From Dromaius novaehollandiae (taxonomy: Eukaryota; Chordata; Aves; Casuariiformes; Dromaiidae), in contig NC_088111.1 of assembly GCF_036370855.1 (NCBI RefSeq), forward strand, positions 17,767,501 to 17,831,500: a stretch of DNA of 64,000 nt, given 5' to 3'. The notes beneath the pieces were generated by a model that ran no database searches, was not told the DNA's origin, and saw only the letters and a program-made list of their open reading frames with translations. Made by a program: the position numbers and the translations under genes. Positions 1 through 14,240 of this stretch are shown here, one piece after another; the stretch's first letter is position 1; every line of letters begins with the position of its first letter.

Positions 1-2029
1 ATTATTCTGGCACTTCAAACAGAGCAGCTACAATCAGAGGGCAAAACTGAAGTCATTCCTCGCGGTCCAAACAAAGACTTCAAAAAGGTGCATGCGGCTC
101 CTTCCCGGCTGCTGCACAGCCCTCCCTCCAGAAAAGCCTTTATCCGGCAGTTCGCTTGCAGACTGCCGAAACAATTGGACATCTTCCTGCCTTTTTTTCT
201 TTCTTTAAAGCAAATTCTCATTTCAAGACATACTGAGGCACCTTCATATATTTTAGAGCCACGTCCTTTAGCTCAGAAACAATCCAAGGAAAAAGCACGA
301 TTTATGAGTTGAAAAAGGAAATCACGGGATTAGTTTTGTACTCGAGAAGCGCTGACAATTCTGCCCTCGCCACCACGATACGCATTGACCTTTCCTCCTC
401 CGCCAGAGCTGACATACAGGAGAAAGTCTTCAGGCGCTCTGTAGTGCTGAATTTGTTCAGCTCTCATGAGCACAAACTCATCGCAGAGCCGTTTTGCCGC
501 ACTCGGGCAATCTCGCTATTTTTGTTTGTTCTTGGCGAAAAGGTGGTGACTCATTGAGCCTTTTATTGCAAGGAAGGAAACAAACACCTTGCATCTAAAA
601 AGATATTTTTAACATCCAAAGGCAAGGAGGACAGAAGTAGCCACCCTATCTAAACAGCACCGAGTCCAGCTGCATCGCTTAGAGCCTTCCGTCTCATCAA
701 TGCAGTTTTGCTTTTTGGTTTTTTTTCCTTAAGAAACCCAAGTCTGTGTTTATACAGGAAAAAACACCCACGTAATCACATTTGCAACACACGATCAGAA
801 CTGTCTGCGGTTCACTCGCATGTTCACGTGATTTCCAACCTGGGGGGAGGTTGGGTGGGGGAAAGACAGTAGAAGAGTCGTGGCTCCCAAAATCCCACCT
901 CCCCAGAGCAACCGCAAGCATCCCACCAGCGCAGGGGAAGCAGCAGGGCATAAGCCACAAATACTAAGATGCGCATCTCTGAGAAGACTAGGGAGATGGA
1001 AAGAGCCCAAACCCTGGCATGACACAGGTCTGCCTGCCCGTCAGCTTACCCTGTTGCGAATGAGGAGGGGAAAACAAGAGCATCTTTTCCAGTCTGGTGG
1101 GGAACACTGGTTTTTGGGGTAGGGGTTTTTTTTTTGCAGAGAGATAACAGCAGAACTGCTGAACTCATATGGCACACTGACTCAAATGAGTCACACTTCT
1201 TGTAAGTCAAACAAAGGTATTTCAGAGTAACACAAACAACTCATGGGAACATGTCAGTTCCAGTTAATGCATCTGGCAGATTCGAGCTCAAAAGCTGAAA
1301 GTAACTTTTAATTTGTTCGCTGCGTATAGAGATAACAGAAGCGCAAGTGACATTTAATCGAACTCGAGAGCACTTCATAAGACTAAAAGGTTTATCATGA
1401 CACCCAAAGAGTACAGTTGCTATAACGATCCTCCCCATTGCCGCGTGAGACGATGGGCAGGGGATGCTCACAGTGCTGCTGCAATACAGCGGATTTTCTT
1501 AGAAGCAATGGGAGCCAAGTCCTCATGTTAACACCCCACCAACCACCCCTCCCACACAGGTGCCACAACACCTGGACAAATATTTTGTTTATGCAAAAGG
1601 GAAAGTCACCTATGTATTTAAATTAAAGTATTTCAACTCCTCTCCCCTCTTTTTTTTACTAAGCAAAACTTCACAGCCCTGAAATTACAGATGCACACAA
1701 ATAAATGCTGCACAGCTCCAGATGAAGTACCCTGTAGTATGCCTATGCTGATCCAAATCTGCAGGGACTTGCTCTCTGGGTTTGAAAGGACCTCTGACCG
1801 TAAAATAACCGATGGAGACACAGGTCCCATACCCAGATTCTGAAGTGCCAAAGAATTTCTGACAATCGGAAGCTCAAAAAACAGGGAGGACAAGAAGATA
1901 AGAAATACCTCCCTAGGCCCACCTAGTGCCTGTTCTGCCTGAGCGAGGCTGTCTAGAGCACAGCGAGCCCACAGGGACCTCCTAGCATCCAACTATGAAT
2001 TCCCAGCTGCCAGCTGGTACCACCCTGTT

Positions 2030-2640
2030 TCATCCTTCCAGTGGCCACAGATCTGTCCAAGGACTGTTTGAACCTGCCACTTGCCTCCACAGCCTCTGCA
2101 GCAGCAAGCCCGAGGAGGTCACTGCCTGCTCAGTACAGGAGAACTGTCTTAACTCTTTAAACCTCTCTCCTGCTAGTTTATCAAGGGTGTCCTAGTCCTA
2201 GCACTGCAAGATGTGGTCAGGTGCAAAGCATGATCATCTCTGTAATCTTACTGACCTTGATCATATACCTTCTCCCCTAGCCAGAGGGTCCCAGCCTTCT
2301 CCCTTTCTCCTTAATCATTTTAATGCAGCTGCTCCATCCCCTTGATCATTCAAATCATTCTTCTGGTACCCTCTCCAGGTCCCCCCCACATGCTTTTTGG
2401 GGATGAAGACCAGGACTGCACACAGGACTCAAGATGGGGATACATCAAGACTTTTTTAAACAATGCCAGACAGAAGCCCTCTGCATTATTCCTGCTGCCC
2501 TTCCTCAGGAGGCCCATCGCGTTGTTCAGTTTTTGGCTGTCATTGCAGAGTCAATCACATCAGGAACTGCCCATGACAGCTCCAAGATCTCTCTCATGAA
2601 TTGTTACTGCCAGTTTTCTCTATTTCTTCATTTTGTTGAC
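2030..2640 (-). mobile_element. Ancient CR1 LINE fragment, heavily diverged
   Basis: The plus strand shows, in order, the landmarks of the antisense of a CR1 LINE 3' region: an ACTCTTTAAACCTCTCTCCTG block, a CTGACCTTGATCATATACC block, CATCCCCTTGATCATTC, a TCTGGTACCCTCTCCAGGTC block, GACTGCACACAGGACTCAAG, a GCTGTCATTGCAGAGTC block and CCAAGATCTCTCTCATGAAT. The element therefore runs on the minus strand. The match is to recalled sauropsid CR1 consensus and carries many substitutions and small gaps, which implies an old, inactive copy. No 3' tandem repeat tail or target-site duplication could be recognised, and the left boundary is uncertain. Confidence 0.68.
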
Positions 2641-5439
2641 TAAGTTAAAAACAAACGTTACCTTATTAGAAAGGTTGGAAAATTCATGAGTTATGGCTAA
2701 ATATAGTTTTGGATTAGCAAATCTGTTGAACAGTTTCAAAGTTACAGATTTGTGTTTAGCTGAAAACTAATTTATTTGCACTCACTTGGATAGAAGTAGA
2801 GCAGTCAACACCCCATTCCCATGAGCTCAAACCCAAAAGTTACACTCCACCAAATTCCAATACTAAACTAAACTCCCGCTGATGTAAAACACACACAGAT
2901 GAGCTAGGAACATCTAAAACAGGTTTTGCTGGAAGTGTTTGTTTGTAGCTCATTATGAACAAACTCCTCTTGAAGAGGAAAAAGCAGCTAGAAACACAGA
3001 GGATTAAGAGCAAAGAGGATGACTTAGTTTAAATAGCTAATTTAAATCCTGGTTGAAACCTAGAGATTTAAACTACTTTAAGTCAATCTACCTTGAACTG
3101 AAAGCAGACACAAATCCGCAGAAGCAAAACACCACAGTAAGAACTGAGGAAGCAGCTCTGCCTGCTCCCGTGGCAGGGATGAGGCCCAGGCTGCAGACCA
3201 AAGCCAGAACAGGCTACGGGCACAAGGTCCGTACAGGACCTCTCTCAGGAGAGTAGGTGAAAACTGGCTAATCAAGGCAACATCAGCTTAAGAGCCCAGT
3301 CAGCAAGCTGCACCTAGCGCCATCTCATAAGCAAGATCCAAGACACAGACATGCACGCTGACCCACGAACACAGTGGCTGAATTAAATACACTTCCCACC
3401 TCTTGTTGACTATCTCAGCTCCAAATTTCATGCATCCACCCACATGCCATGATACAGGCCTTGAAGAGTCAGATGCCTGAAATGCTCCCCTATGCCTAGA
3501 CAGACCATCATAAGCATAGGGCTGCTACAGGAAAGCATCTTCATTTCTAAATTCATGAACATTCCTGCACCCTTCAGCAGAGATAATGATCACGGGAAGG
3601 CACTGCAGCATCTATTTTACACGAGCACCGATTCTCGGCCACCATCCAGCCTGCCTTCCCGACAAGCAAGTACTAAGGATCTGCAGGCAGGTGATATGTG
3701 GTTGCATTCAACTAGTTGGAGCCTCTATAGAAATCTGCCAGGGACAAGGAGAGGAAAGCAGATTGGGGAGGAGGAGGAGGGTCATCTTACATCTCAACAA
3801 CAGAGCAAGAACTACTTATTACACCAACCACATTAACATGTCATCTTCTGTATTCAAGAGCTCTTCATACTGGAAGGGCGTTCTGCCTTCCAAAAATAAC
3901 AAGACTTGCTGCCAAACACCACCCATCTCCAAGAACCCCTTCTGACCAAGCCACCTCCGAGTACGTATGCCAGCACTACGGATCAGTGCTGCACCGTCTG
4001 TTAACAACTTCCCCAAGATGTAGAACACAAAAAAACCCTGCTTCGAAGCAAAGAATTTAAGTTCAGCAAATGATTTCTCAAGCCTCACCTAAACTGACAG
4101 TGACAACTCCAAATTCAAGTTAACATAACGGTTTGGCAGCTGCACAATGGAAGTTTTCCAGGGAGATGAGGGATTCCCAGCTGCAAGTGCCCCTGTCAAA
4201 CAGGTTGGGGGAAAGGAAAAGGAAGCTCCAGGCCTTTTTTCTCAGCCTCATTGATGCTCCACGTTTCCACCACGTGGCGGATGGATTCCATATAACAAGC
4301 GCAGTGGATGTTTTAAGTGTTGGTCTCCCAAGGAAGGGAGGGCTGCGATCGCCAGCTGACACGTTCCTCATAGCCTCTGAGCTTGCCAGAAGTTTTCATC
4401 CATGCTCTGACAGAGACTGAGACTAAGTCAGGCTTCAAAAAGAGGTTTGTTCGAGGGGTGAGGTGAAAGCGAGAGATTGCCAGTGACCACCAGAGTCGGT
4501 GATCTCATGTGTAACACACCTCAAGGCAGGCCAGCTAGCAGGCTGCACCTCTCATCCCAAACTTGTGCTCTGAGACATGCAGAGGTATGCAAAAATTGAG
4601 ATACATTTGCCTTGAAATTGTTCTCTCCTTTCTTTGGGAGGGATTCGTTCTGCAGTCTCCTTGGTTTTCTGAGCTATAGGACAAGGTAAGTCACAGGAAA
4701 CTGAGGATGAAAACTGAAGATATCAGATCTATTGTGCTTAACAGGTAACTTCTGCTCTCAGGCTTGGTTTCTTGCCTGCCACTGGTGACAATAGCTGTTT
4801 TTTGGGGAGCAGGGGGAAGATGGAAGGAGAAGGCACAAAGGCAGGGAACGTAATTTAGTCGTATTTAAGAGCCATGAAAAGGTACACCTCCTGTTACACT
4901 TTGTGCTACCTTGAACCTAAATAACTGCCCTAGGGGGACCAACCACACGGATTACATGAAAAATGAACCTAGAAACTGGAGAAAGCAGTTAACAAGAGAC
5001 CTGTTGAGATAAGAAACAACACACAGGAGACTGAGCAAGAGCCCGATTTGTCTGCACTTGGCATCTGGCTCAGTACGTTGTGCCCAGTTGAGCAATCAAC
5101 AAGGACAGACTAGTTCCTTCAGGGAAAAGTTCACAAAACCAGTAAGCCCAGTCCAGATTTTCCACTGGGCCACAGAGAGGACACTTATTGTTGGCTGGGA
5201 CTTATCCTCCAAACAACAGACACACCACTAATGCAACCACCAGAGGAAGACCTTCACCCACAAACCCACCACCGTGTTTTGAGCTGACGGCAGCAGCCAG
5301 AGCTGGCTGGGGGCTGTTGCAAAAAGCAGCAGCTGCATGAGCAGTTCAAAACGCATTCGTATTTCACTTTATAGAAACCACTCCTACAAAAACACAAAGG
5401 CTTAGCCTAGAAAGAGAGCGTTTAGGCACTCCAGCTGGA

Positions 5440-5650
5440 GCTTCGAGGAAAGTTGCTCAGAGCAAGGACGGGGTGGGTGCCCCTGCCTCGGGCGGGCACT
5501 CCAGCAGCGAGGCTGCGGTGCGCAGAGAAGCTGCGGGGTCACACGTGTGCACCACAGCCAGCTCCCGCTACCGGGTGCCTCCGCTGCTCCCTGCCAGTTC
5601 CAGCACACCAAGCTGCTCACACAAGCCCTCGACGACATGAGCGTACGGAG
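5440..5650. promoter_or_regulatory. Small CpG-dense patch in presumed intron 1
   Basis: GC content and CpG frequency rise sharply over about 200 bp between AT-richer flanks. No TATA box, known exon or initiator was recognised. It could be a small intragenic CpG island or simply composition drift on a GC-rich chromosome. Confidence 0.3.
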
Positions 5651-7403
5651 CTGTCAGAACACAAGGCAGGGACCAGGGTAGGGGAAAGACCATCACACAC
5701 ACCACGGCTCAGGTAGGAGCAGAGCTCTCGGGGGAGGGGGGGGGGACAGTTAAAAGAGAATAGCGAGACCCTGGACACCAGCCACCTCCACAGACCTTCA
5801 GCCTCATGCATTCATTACCGCCTCCCCACTCAGCTGTCAGACTCAACAGGAAGGAGGGGGGAAAAAAAAAAATCATTCTCTCCCGAAATGAGTATCACAG
5901 CAGACTCCAACAGATAGACCTTACCCTTGTCTCTTCCCCTTCAGAAGAAAAGGGAGCCTTTGTGGTCAAATTTAACACGGAGCAAGGCAGCACCAGGCAG
6001 AGAAGCAGGGTCCATGCTAGTCAAGCTCCGGCTCCAGAGGGCTGTTTTCGTTCTGGTGCCTTTGAGGAAAATCTGAGGAAGGCAAGCAGCCATCCATTCC
6101 TTCTGTGGGCAAGGACGTCAAGTATGCAGAAGAGGAAGCGAGTAAATGCAGCCTTTCAACATTTCTGTTAACAGGCCAGAAAGGTTTCCAAAGTGTTTAT
6201 GTAGCTGTTTAATCAGCTTCTTTGCAAGTCACAGTGCACGCTAACATCGTTCCCCACGCATTCGGAGGTTCTGCTCGAATGAAAACTCTGAAGTGTTACA
6301 AAGAGAAAATAAAACTTTGCTTTTAATCCAACTGCTAGGCTTCTTCTATTAGCCTCTACTTTTCATTTTCTCCAGCTGTCCCGCTCTCCCCTCTGCTGCC
6401 TGCACTCTGCTGCTTGGATCTCAGCCCAGCTTGGTGCAAGGCTCCGTGCTAATTTAACCATGCCCAAAGCTGGCCTGTATCTTCTGTTTGGCCTTAAAAA
6501 AGCCCACACACCAAACCGCCTCTTTTCATTTGAAGTCTCTGCGTTGCAGCAGCCTGGTTTGCAAGGGTCTATTTACAGGCAGCCTGCTGCATCCAGCAGT
6601 ACCGCGCTTGTCTGCTTTGCACTGCAGATAAGGAGGATCTCAAGGAGACAACACACGGGCTTACAGAAGCAGACACCTGCCAGACCGTATCTGCTGGGCG
6701 TACCAGCTTACCCGCTCTGCCCATGTATGATTTGGAGTCTCAATCAAAGGAAAAGACAAAACAAGTCCCAAACTCAGTGGGTCATGGGGCAGAAAGCAGA
6801 ATGCAGGATCAGCCTGTAGCTTGCAAATCTTTTTGGAGACCAATTTCTGCATAATGATTTGTACAGGCCTTCTAATTTAACCTCAGGGTAGATGCCAGCC
6901 CTATTTTAAACACAGAAAAGGGTCATTTAACAAACCTTTGAATTATCAGGTTCCAGATCAATTCTGCGTATACGGGACCCAACAAAGCTTGCTTGACCGA
7001 GACGGGACGTGAAAAATCCAGGCACCTCTCAGCTCTGAATACGCTCTTTTCTGTAAAGAGCTAAGTCCACTCTGGACAAGTTTTATCTTCAGGGGAAAAA
7101 TAATATGGTAAGTCAAACTCTGAACTCCAGCAAAACAGAAGTTAAGTTTTCCACATTTGCATTTACGCCAAATATAGGGGATTTTTAGTTATCAATGCTT
7201 TAAAGTGCAGGAAAGGGCTCAAGACAGATTTCTCTTCTTTATGTTTAGCTGGATCTTTGGCCTGAAGTATTACACAGGGATTAAACAGACAGAGCATATT
7301 CAACTTAAGAACCTCTCATGGTTTTGCAAGGATGGACACAGCATCTCTGGACTCATACTCTTCAGTTAAGCACAAAGAGGAGGTATTCAGGTGTTTGTAA
7401 ACA

Positions 7404-7406
<3 letters not shown>

Positions 7407-7449
<43 letters not shown>

Positions 7450-7456
7450 AAAAAAA
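7407..7456. repeat. (CA)n microsatellite with A-tract
   Basis: About 19 uninterrupted AC dinucleotides are followed directly by a 12-base A run. It is a simple sequence repeat in presumed intron 1 of RAB11FIP3 and is likely to be length-polymorphic. Confidence 0.97.
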
Positions 7457-10400
7457 GAAAGAACCACCCTCCCACACACTTTGTCTCTTAAGGCTAAACC
7501 TTTTTTTTTAAAAAAAAAACCACGCTAGCTGCTCAAGTGAGAAGCTGTATCATTTATCTTTGGGATATGTGCAAATTACAGCTGAAACCGCTGGACCTCC
7601 TGCAGCCACGTACCAGAGCAGCTGCACAACTTGCCACAGACACAGGCTGTCACAACACAGCCCTTCTCTTTAGATCATGCACTCTGCAGATCAATGGGCT
7701 GCAATGTGATCAGCTGAAATGAATCAATCTCCATTAACACAGCATTTGTCTGGGCTAAGGCCACGTCTTTCCCTGCGCTGGGTGGAAAGAGAGCGTTAAC
7801 ATGCAGACGGTGCGTGAGCATAACTATGTCGCTACGCTGCGAGGCAGCTCCCAGAGCCCTGCTGTGATCCGAACACCGTCGCACAGGGTACCAAAGTCGG
7901 AGGCACCCTTTCCAGTACGTCACTCCTGCAGCTCCATCAACATACCCAAGCAGGCTAAGCACAAGGTTGATAACTTGGGATTGCACTTGTTCCAGCAATG
8001 TTTATAGGAACCGACGGAGCAATTTGTTAAAGGATCTGGCATTACAGAGAGCAGGCAGAACCCTAGAGCAGGTTTCTATTCTGCTGCAATTACACCTAAT
8101 TAACCAACCTCTAAAATATCCTCAAGGGGCAGATCTCATTACAGGAAGAAGCACTGGTCAATTGTGAGCGAGCAATGCAAGAGCTGCATTATTTATTTTG
8201 TAAGTGGTGGCACTTATCCAGGTTTGCTGTGGAAGTATGTTGCTCTCTGAGCCTTTTCAAAAAGTCCAGAAGGAAAGCAGCAGGCACATTCTGTCTGGTC
8301 AAGCTTCTCTTTAAAGGTCTACCATAAGCAACACTCAGAGAAGAAGCTTTCTGCAATCTGCACCTCCATCCACCCCAATCTTGTGGGCACATCAGTTCAT
8401 CTGTCATCACTTCAGTCTCAAAGGATTCAAAAATCGCAGGGCCCTCTGCTACCAATCTAATACTTGGGGGAAAAAAAATCTTTCTGAAAAGGAGAGGAAG
8501 AGAGAGATTCGGCCTGTTTTATTCTCATCTCCTCTTGCAACAGGAAAATCAAGCCTATTTAAGGGAAGGGGAGGGGGGACCCTCCAATGTTTTTATCAGC
8601 CTGCAGGTAAAGATCTGGAACAGGGAAGGGAGCATCCACAAACCAAGTGCAAGAAGCTGTAGCAGTTTGATCGTTTGCCTGAAATAAACTGAGCAAGTTC
8701 ACCAACAAGAACAAGTTTCCCTCCTTTCCTACCCGCCCAGGGAAGGAGACAAAACCCTCAAAATTTAACAAACCCATTTGCATATCAAATCCTCTCCTCC
8801 CTCCTCCTATTCAGCCGAGACTAAAGCTGTTTGGTACAGAAATTGCCTGAAGTAGGTGACATAAAGTCCATGACATGCCAGTCTTGCACACAAGCAGCTT
8901 TGTCCCTGAAACGAAGGGCGGGATGCCACCAGCCAGCCTCTCCCAGGGTCACGCACTGCTGTAGGAGGCATCAGCAGGTTCCTCCTGCAGGGGCAGGCGG
9001 CACCAGAGGAGAAAGATGTGAACGTGCAATGCACAGGACCATCTCAAGATGGCCAAGGGCCAACGTGCAGAGAATTCCCGCTCCATCATTATCTTCCCTT
9101 TCTGAAAGGGGAAGGAAGACGTCTCCGAGTTAACTGGAACCAAGAACAAACCCAAAGCTGATTCAGGTGAGTAAGTCTCCTGCATACCACTCCTAGAGCT
9201 GGGATAGTCTGTTATACAAGTGCCATATGGATTTGGAGAGCAGAAAGGAAAACGCTTTCCTTCCAACATTCAAAATTCAACAGGAGGAAGGAGAAGCCAA
9301 AAAACATGTTTTAATAAGCTTGCAGCCAAGAAAGCCTGAGGACCCAGATCCTTTCTGCCCGTCCTCACAAGAAACCAAAACCAAGGTGTCCAAAAGAAAT
9401 CAGTAAATTCAGCACGACCAGCCAGACCTTCCCCCAACCCACTGTATTGATCTGAACTGTGGGAGTCTTCACCAGTCCAGATCACGCACATTCACTGGAG
9501 CAGGAGCCTCACCAGTAGTCTTTAAACACTTGCAGAAATTCATCTAGTCTATACTGTGTAACAGGAGCGAGCAGAAGGCCTGCATGGACTACCCTTACCA
9601 GCTCCAAGACAAATCAGCAGGTAGCCTTTAAACCCCACCCTAACCATGGTTTAGGAGCCTAGTTTCATTATATGTTTTTAATATTGTCTCAAACATAAGT
9701 ATGATGACTTCTAAATTGCCCATCCATTTTTATTACAGAAGCATAAAAACTTGTATTTAAAGAAAACTTCAAGGATGGTCTGAAAACATTAATAACAACA
9801 TAAGTTACACTGAAATAGTTTTAACAGAATTTAATTGCATTTCTCTCAGGTGTTCCAGATTTCCTGCCTCTCCAGTTAAATGCTCAAAGAGTTCAACAGC
9901 GATGCTCCCTTACAAGTATATTCATTTGCCTAAGCAAGCTTGAATACACTGCTCTTCCTCCACACCCCAAAGCACTGAGGGCTTCTTCGGTTTTTAGCTT
10001 TTGTTCTTTCAACGGCACAGGCAGCCTGTTCCCACCCTTTCAAACACACCGCTCAGAGGCAGAGGACTGGATCCAAAACCAGGTTTTGTTCTGGGTTACT
10101 GCTACATTAATGCAGGAATTTTTATGCAAGGCTGTGGCCACCCTTGGGGGAAGGCACAAACACCGCAACCTAAGTAACCCTAGGATCTGAGACGGGAAGG
10201 CTACATGCTGCTGAAATTCAGCACTGAGGCATAAAGCCTACACAAGATTTTAGAGCTGATTTGAACAGACAACAGGTAACTTAATAAAACATGCTAGGAG
10301 GCCACACTTCCAAGAGCAGGCATTATACAAGACTGAGCATTTTTCAATGCCTCCTTTAGTTTCATGCAAACTCCCTGCAATAAAAAAATGTGTATTCCTG

Positions 10401-13400
10401 TTTGGTTACAGAACAGACTGTCCGGACTATAAATCCAGAACTGAAAATTTTGTTTTCATTCCCTCCAAAGCAGGGCAGAAAGTAGCACAAGGAAAATTCA
10501 TGGCATGCCCTAGAACATACATTCTCACTATCTTGGGGCTTGCTTTTATTAACTCACCCTCTCCAAAAGATACCTTACACGCTATAATCTTCAAAGCGGG
10601 TAGGATCATAATAACCAGTAACAGGAATTGCTGCCAATACACAAATACAGCAAACTAGAAAAGCTAGAGGCAAGCAGCAGCATCACTTGAAGAGCCATAA
10701 CTAGTTCATAGATGGACACAAGACAACGAACGCCACTACAAGAGTGGAAACTCCTCAACAGCATATTTATGCTGGATTTGTCCACACAAGAGGTGCTCAC
10801 ACTTCTCGGAGCAGATGCAGATCTCACAGACTGTAAAACCTGGAGAGTCAGCAAGAACGGAAAGCCTCTCTCGGACTACAGAGGTAAAGCCTTGGTAAAT
10901 ACAAAACATGAGTCTGTCCCCACACCAGGCAGTTAAATGTCAGCCAGCTCAGTGTAGCCAGACTGACACTGAAGTACTGTCAAAATTAAGATTATCTTAA
11001 ATAAACAAGTGTGATTCAGAGACCAAAGCACAAAGACTCACTACTTCTTCAGAACTGCATCAAATTATTCCCCTCCTTTGGCAACCAGTCTTCAAAAAGT
11101 GCTGTCTGCACACAGGCAAGTACACAAAGCAGATATGCTGGACAGAAAATAGCCCAGAATGGTTTCCGGGCTCAGAGATGAATTCTCAGAAAAAAAGGAG
11201 AATGAGCTGAGATGCAACGCACAGCACTGAAAGCTCAGGGTGAGACTGTAAGTACCTGGCCTGCAAGCGTAACGCCACAACTCCAGCGTCAATGCATCTC
11301 CAGCAGCGGTCCAGCGCCCAGCTAGCTCACCACATCCCCCACCCTTCGGCTCCTCTGGAGCAAGAGCTTTGGATTTTGCTCTGCAGGTCTCTGCCTAAGG
11401 TGCGTCCAGCTCTGCACTGCACACAACATCCTTTGCAACACAGCACGGAGCAAAGCCCAGCTCACTGCCTGAGCCCAAAGGCAGGGGGAGGTTGGTCACC
11501 TTGGACTGGGCCAGGCATTACCAAGAGACTTGTATCAGCTGGCAGCGAAATAAATTGCTTGTGCTTCCCAGGGGAGCTGCCTTTGCTCTCCACACGTTCA
11601 GTCCCGCCCCTCCCCTGTCGGCATCCTTTCTTTGCCCACTACCTCTGCCACCCCACTACCGCTGTCAGCTCCCCCCGGAGACCACCGAGAGGCGAATGCT
11701 CCACAGAAAGCCTGAAGAGATGCAGCACGAAATCCAAGAACGAGTTTCCTGTTGCACATCAAGCTTTCCAGCATCTTACCCTGGCCCCTTCTATGCAAGT
11801 CAGCTCCCACAAGCCTTGCCTCTCTCCCTCCACGTCCTTTCACTGCCTTCCTGCCAGCACAGTAGTCCCCAGAGCTCCAAGTAGCCATGCCTGGATTAGC
11901 TACTGGCTGCATCAGTTTAGCAGGCATAGGGGAAAAATTCAGCAAGGACATCCAAGTATTTTTTTCAGCTATAATTTCCCCACACACACTGCAAGCAGGG
12001 TGAAGAACTGCCACTCCTCTGGAAAAATAAGGAATGCAGGCATGCAAAGGGCTCGCCACAGCCAAAGGCAGCGCTGAAAGCCAAAGCTTCCCCATTTCTT
12101 CAGATATCGACTTTTAAAGCAAAAGTAGAACTGAATATTATTTTCCCATTTAAAATAATAATAATAATGGTTTCATTTTCAAAGCTATACTTTTTTTCCA
12201 AGCAAGAAAACACCCCTCAAAGAGCTCTCAGTTTCATGCCACGTTTTGCACAAGTCTGCAGGCCTCCAGAGCAGCCCGCGCAGATCCCAAGCTTGGCGCC
12301 GTGTCACTGCTCTCAGAAGTGCCTTCAAGCTGCACTAAACACTCACTATTTGTTTCTTGCCCTTCAAAGCTTCTGTTCACTAAAAACTGTTGGTTTGGGC
12401 TCCTTCCTACCTCTCGCGCGTTTTCCTCAAGCCGAGTTTCCTACTGGACACCGGCAAATGGATTTTCTGCAGCGCTGTCGGACCTGGTTCCAAGGGCCTT
12501 CGCAGGCTCCGCTTAGTCTTGCCAGATTATACAGCTTCCAGCACCAGATCCTCTCTGGTTGGGTTTATTCCTTCTCCGGGGAGCAAAGAAAGTAAGCACA
12601 GCCTTGCGATTTGCAAACTGAAAATCCCTTTCAGAAGTTAGCAGTGACTCAAACTCAGTGTAACACTATTGGTACTTTACCAAAGGATATCGTAGCAGAG
12701 GGAACAGTAACTTTTTTTGGAAATACAACGCATTATAAAATCACAGATGACTACCAAGCTGTTCCAAACATTATCTAACAGAATTAGCCAATGTCATTTA
12801 ACCAAGCACTAAAGTTTTTGCTGAATACCACTACCACCTCATTGCTTGTTTTACCTTTAACCACCTCCAAGCTTTAAGGTAACACCAAGGAAGCAAATGT
12901 AGTACTTTCAAGACCACCTCCTGTCAGTTTGGTGTTGTCAGCAGTTCTCTATTAAAACGGGGGTTTGCTGTTAATACAAGAAGCCCTTAGACCCAGAGCT
13001 GGTTAAGAGCAGTTCACAGCACGCTCAGTGCAGCCTGGACGCCTTCTCCTGAGCGGCTTCCACAGATCTCACTTCTCAGAGCAGTTTCTCACTAGTGAAG
13101 GGGAAGGAAGAACCCCCTGATCAAAACCAGGGCTAAAGCAAGCAGAGCCCAGAAAGGAGGCCTCGCCCTCGAGGCGTTTACAGTGGGGCACGGGGTAGGA
13201 AAACCCACCACGCAGCTGCGAGATCGTTCAGCACACGCACAAAGGTGAAAGGACCGGACGGCCAGCAACTCTTCCATTAGGTGGGTTTCCTGGAGCACGG
13301 AAAGTCACTGAAAACGAGAGCACTTGCCTCTCCACACTTACATCTCATTTCCTCATCTACACTGAGAGGAAAAAACCCCAGCCCGCCCCCAAAACCACAA

Positions 13401-14039
13401 CAGCAGAGCGCTGCGGAAGTACCGACTGTCATTGACACCACTGATTTTCTCTTTGAATTCTGCTTAAACTCATTTTCAACATGCTTTTCTCTCAGCGGAG
13501 CGAATCCCATCACCCCAAGGTTGGCCATAAAATCCAGCAGTTCGAGAGGAAGCTGCTCCCAAGGTTGGCCTTGGTCATGTTTCCTCCTCTTCCCTCCATA
13601 GGGCAGTTACCAACTTATTCTCTCCCCAGCAAATCCCTTCTGCCTCGTATCAGCTCCAACGGAGACTATGAAGAAGGGGAAAACCCATCATGAACCAAAG
13701 TTCAGGAAGAAAAGAGACAATTTCCATTCAACTCAAGAGCGATGCAGAAGGCCTAAGCCAGATTTTCCGTTGTCTCGTTAATCTTTTGGGCTACTCCTTG
13801 GGCTTAGGTGTTTTGGGTTCCTAAAACAGGTCCCGCTGCGGCATGGTTATCAGTCATGACTGCCCTGCTCACACGGAGAATAAGCTCTCTTTGAGCCTGT
13901 AGGTATTCCAGTATCTTCCCACTATCAAACAGGAGGAGTAACACATACAGAGAGCACTGAGCAGCAATTTTTATGCCTTATTAAATCCATGATCTCTCAC
14001 TGTGTGGAATTAGAGCCCTGTCTACACTGGGAAGCTTGA

Positions 14040-14240
14040 AACCTGGACCTGCAGGCCAGCTGTACCTGCTCGGCTTGAGCAGAGCGCCCTGCGCGTTTCA
14101 CCATCGTTGCACGACCCGGCCACGCACCGCAGTACGCGTGGCCCCTGCCGCTCCGACCTGCAGCCCCGGCGATGCAGAGCCCATCACAAGCGTGCTTCCA
14201 CCAGCAACGCGGCAGCACAAGCCTCATCTACGCACAAGCG
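14040..14240. promoter_or_regulatory. Small CpG-dense patch in presumed intron 1
   Basis: A roughly 200 bp segment is rich in CpG (repeated GCGCG, ACGCG and CCGGC motifs) compared with the AT-rich flanks. No conserved exon or core promoter element was recognised. Confidence 0.3.
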
